A DNA stretch of 64,000 bases from Natronococcus sp. A-GB7 (GTDB taxonomy: Archaea; Halobacteriota; Halobacteria; Halobacteriales; Natrialbaceae): positions 1 to 64,000 of the forward strand of contig NZ_JARUKV010000014.1 in NCBI RefSeq assembly GCF_029688865.1, written 5' to 3'. Made by a program: the position numbers and the translations under genes. Numbering within the stretch: position 1 is the stretch's first letter; the number at the start of each line of letters is the position of its first letter. The notes beneath the pieces are model-generated. The model was given only the letters and a program-made list of their open reading frames with translations. It made no database searches and had not been told where the DNA came from. This document shows, in pieces, positions 63,637-64,000 of the stretch.

Positions 63637-63732
63637 CCGCTCGAACCCTTGGGGTTCGGGTCGGAGATCACCCCTGTAACCTGTCGATCAGGTAGCAGAC
63701 TCAAGAGCGTCCCGGCCTAGCCTTCCGGTACC

Positions 63733-64000
63733 ATGCCACCCCGGATTCTCGTTCCGTTCGACGGCTCCGATCACGCGCGGGAGGCTCTCGAGTACGCGAT
63801 CGAGCTGTTTCCGGACGGCGAGTTCCTCGCGGTGACCGTCGTTGACACCGACTCGATACCGGTGATTCCGAACGCGGCCGACGAATCCGACGACGAGGTC
63901 ACGGAGATTCTCGAGGAGGCCGACGAGCAACTGAGCGGCGCAGAGCGGATCGCGAGCGAGCGCGGCGTCCCCCTCGAGAAGCGGAGTCGCATCGGCCCGC
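63733..64000 (+). CDS. UspA family protein, incomplete at window end
   Basis: The first 89 residues of a USP domain are visible: PPRILVPFDGSDHAREALEYAIELFPDGEF and VTVVDTDSIP. The ATP-binding C-terminal part lies beyond the window. It is a separate gene from the USP at 17483-17923. Confidence 0.85.
   Translation, partial: MPPRILVPFDGSDHAREALEYAIELFPDGEFLAVTVVDTDSIPVIPNAADESDDEVTEILEEADEQLSGAERIASERGVPLEKRSRIGP

Noticed and set aside
61641-63695. 684-codon plus-strand frame across the Nramp-like and TauE genes
   Set aside because: It is an Arg/Asp/Gly-rich alternate frame that runs through two genes with clear membrane-protein signatures.

Overview
The window is chromosomal DNA of a haloarchaeon (class Halobacteria; the genus cannot be fixed from sequence alone). 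Evidence: high G+C with C/G-ending codons, strongly acidic proteins, many leaderless genes with a TATA-like box about 25-30 bp before the start codon, haloarchaeal-only signalling modules (HalOD1, DUF7344/7504/7503), and a complete archaeal S10/spc ribosomal operon with eS4, eL32, eL19 and the RNase P subunit Rpp29. I see no IS element, CRISPR array, rRNA gene or integrase gene.

Layout. 1-9.9 kb: housekeeping and small genes (RNase HI, two uncharacterised proteins, a HAD hydrolase, overlapping twin CPA2-type cation/proton antiporters, methylglyoxal synthase divergent from a glyoxalase-fold protein, DoxX, pyrF, small zinc proteins, a winged-helix regulator). 10.0-13.6 kb: a compact signalling cassette made of a tandem-HalOD1/DUF7504 protein overlapping a CHAT (caspase-fold) protease candidate, plus a 59-residue membrane peptide. 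13.7-19.3 kb: GTPBP1-like GTPase, a second HAD hydrolase, mch, a copper-chaperone-like HMA protein, UspA, a thiamine-binding-family protein, a HalOD1 protein and a hypothetical. 19.4-20.2 kb: two tRNA-Gly(GCC) genes embedded in tRNA-derived hairpin repeats.

20.4-35.1 kb: the ribosomal superoperon, opening with a SPOUT RNA methyltransferase and running uL3 to uL15 and SecY with mostly overlapping stop/start codons. 36-44.5 kb: terminal-oxidase genes (cox4, fused coxA-coxC, coxB), an APC permease with tandem USP domains, and TrkA. 44.8-48.9 kb: amphi-Trp protein, adk, DUF106/EMC3-like insertase, cmk, cbf5 and tRNA-Pro(GGG); adk-cmk-cbf5 follow secY directly in many archaea but are about 10 kb away here. 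48.9-49.8 kb: a second set of tRNA-derived hairpin repeats. 49.8-56.6 kb: small zinc proteins, a possible Nmad3-like protein, an acyltransferase, an NDH-2-type dehydrogenase, arginase, a DtxR-type metalloregulator and its probable target, a ZIP transporter preceded by a perfect palindromic operator, and an HTH regulator. 56.6-64 kb: gyrB-gyrA, an atypical Nramp-like transporter, TauE/SafE, and the start of a UspA gene.

The most unusual signals are (1) hairpin units downstream of two unrelated tRNAs (Gly and Pro), each ending in a copy of the tRNA 3' end and carrying an inverted copy of the T-loop/T-stem; (2) the HalOD1-DUF7504/CHAT/DUF7503-like cassette; (3) three consecutive palindromes inserted in frame inside the Rpp29 gene; and (4) the perfect 14-bp operator that links the DtxR-type regulator to the ZIP transporter.
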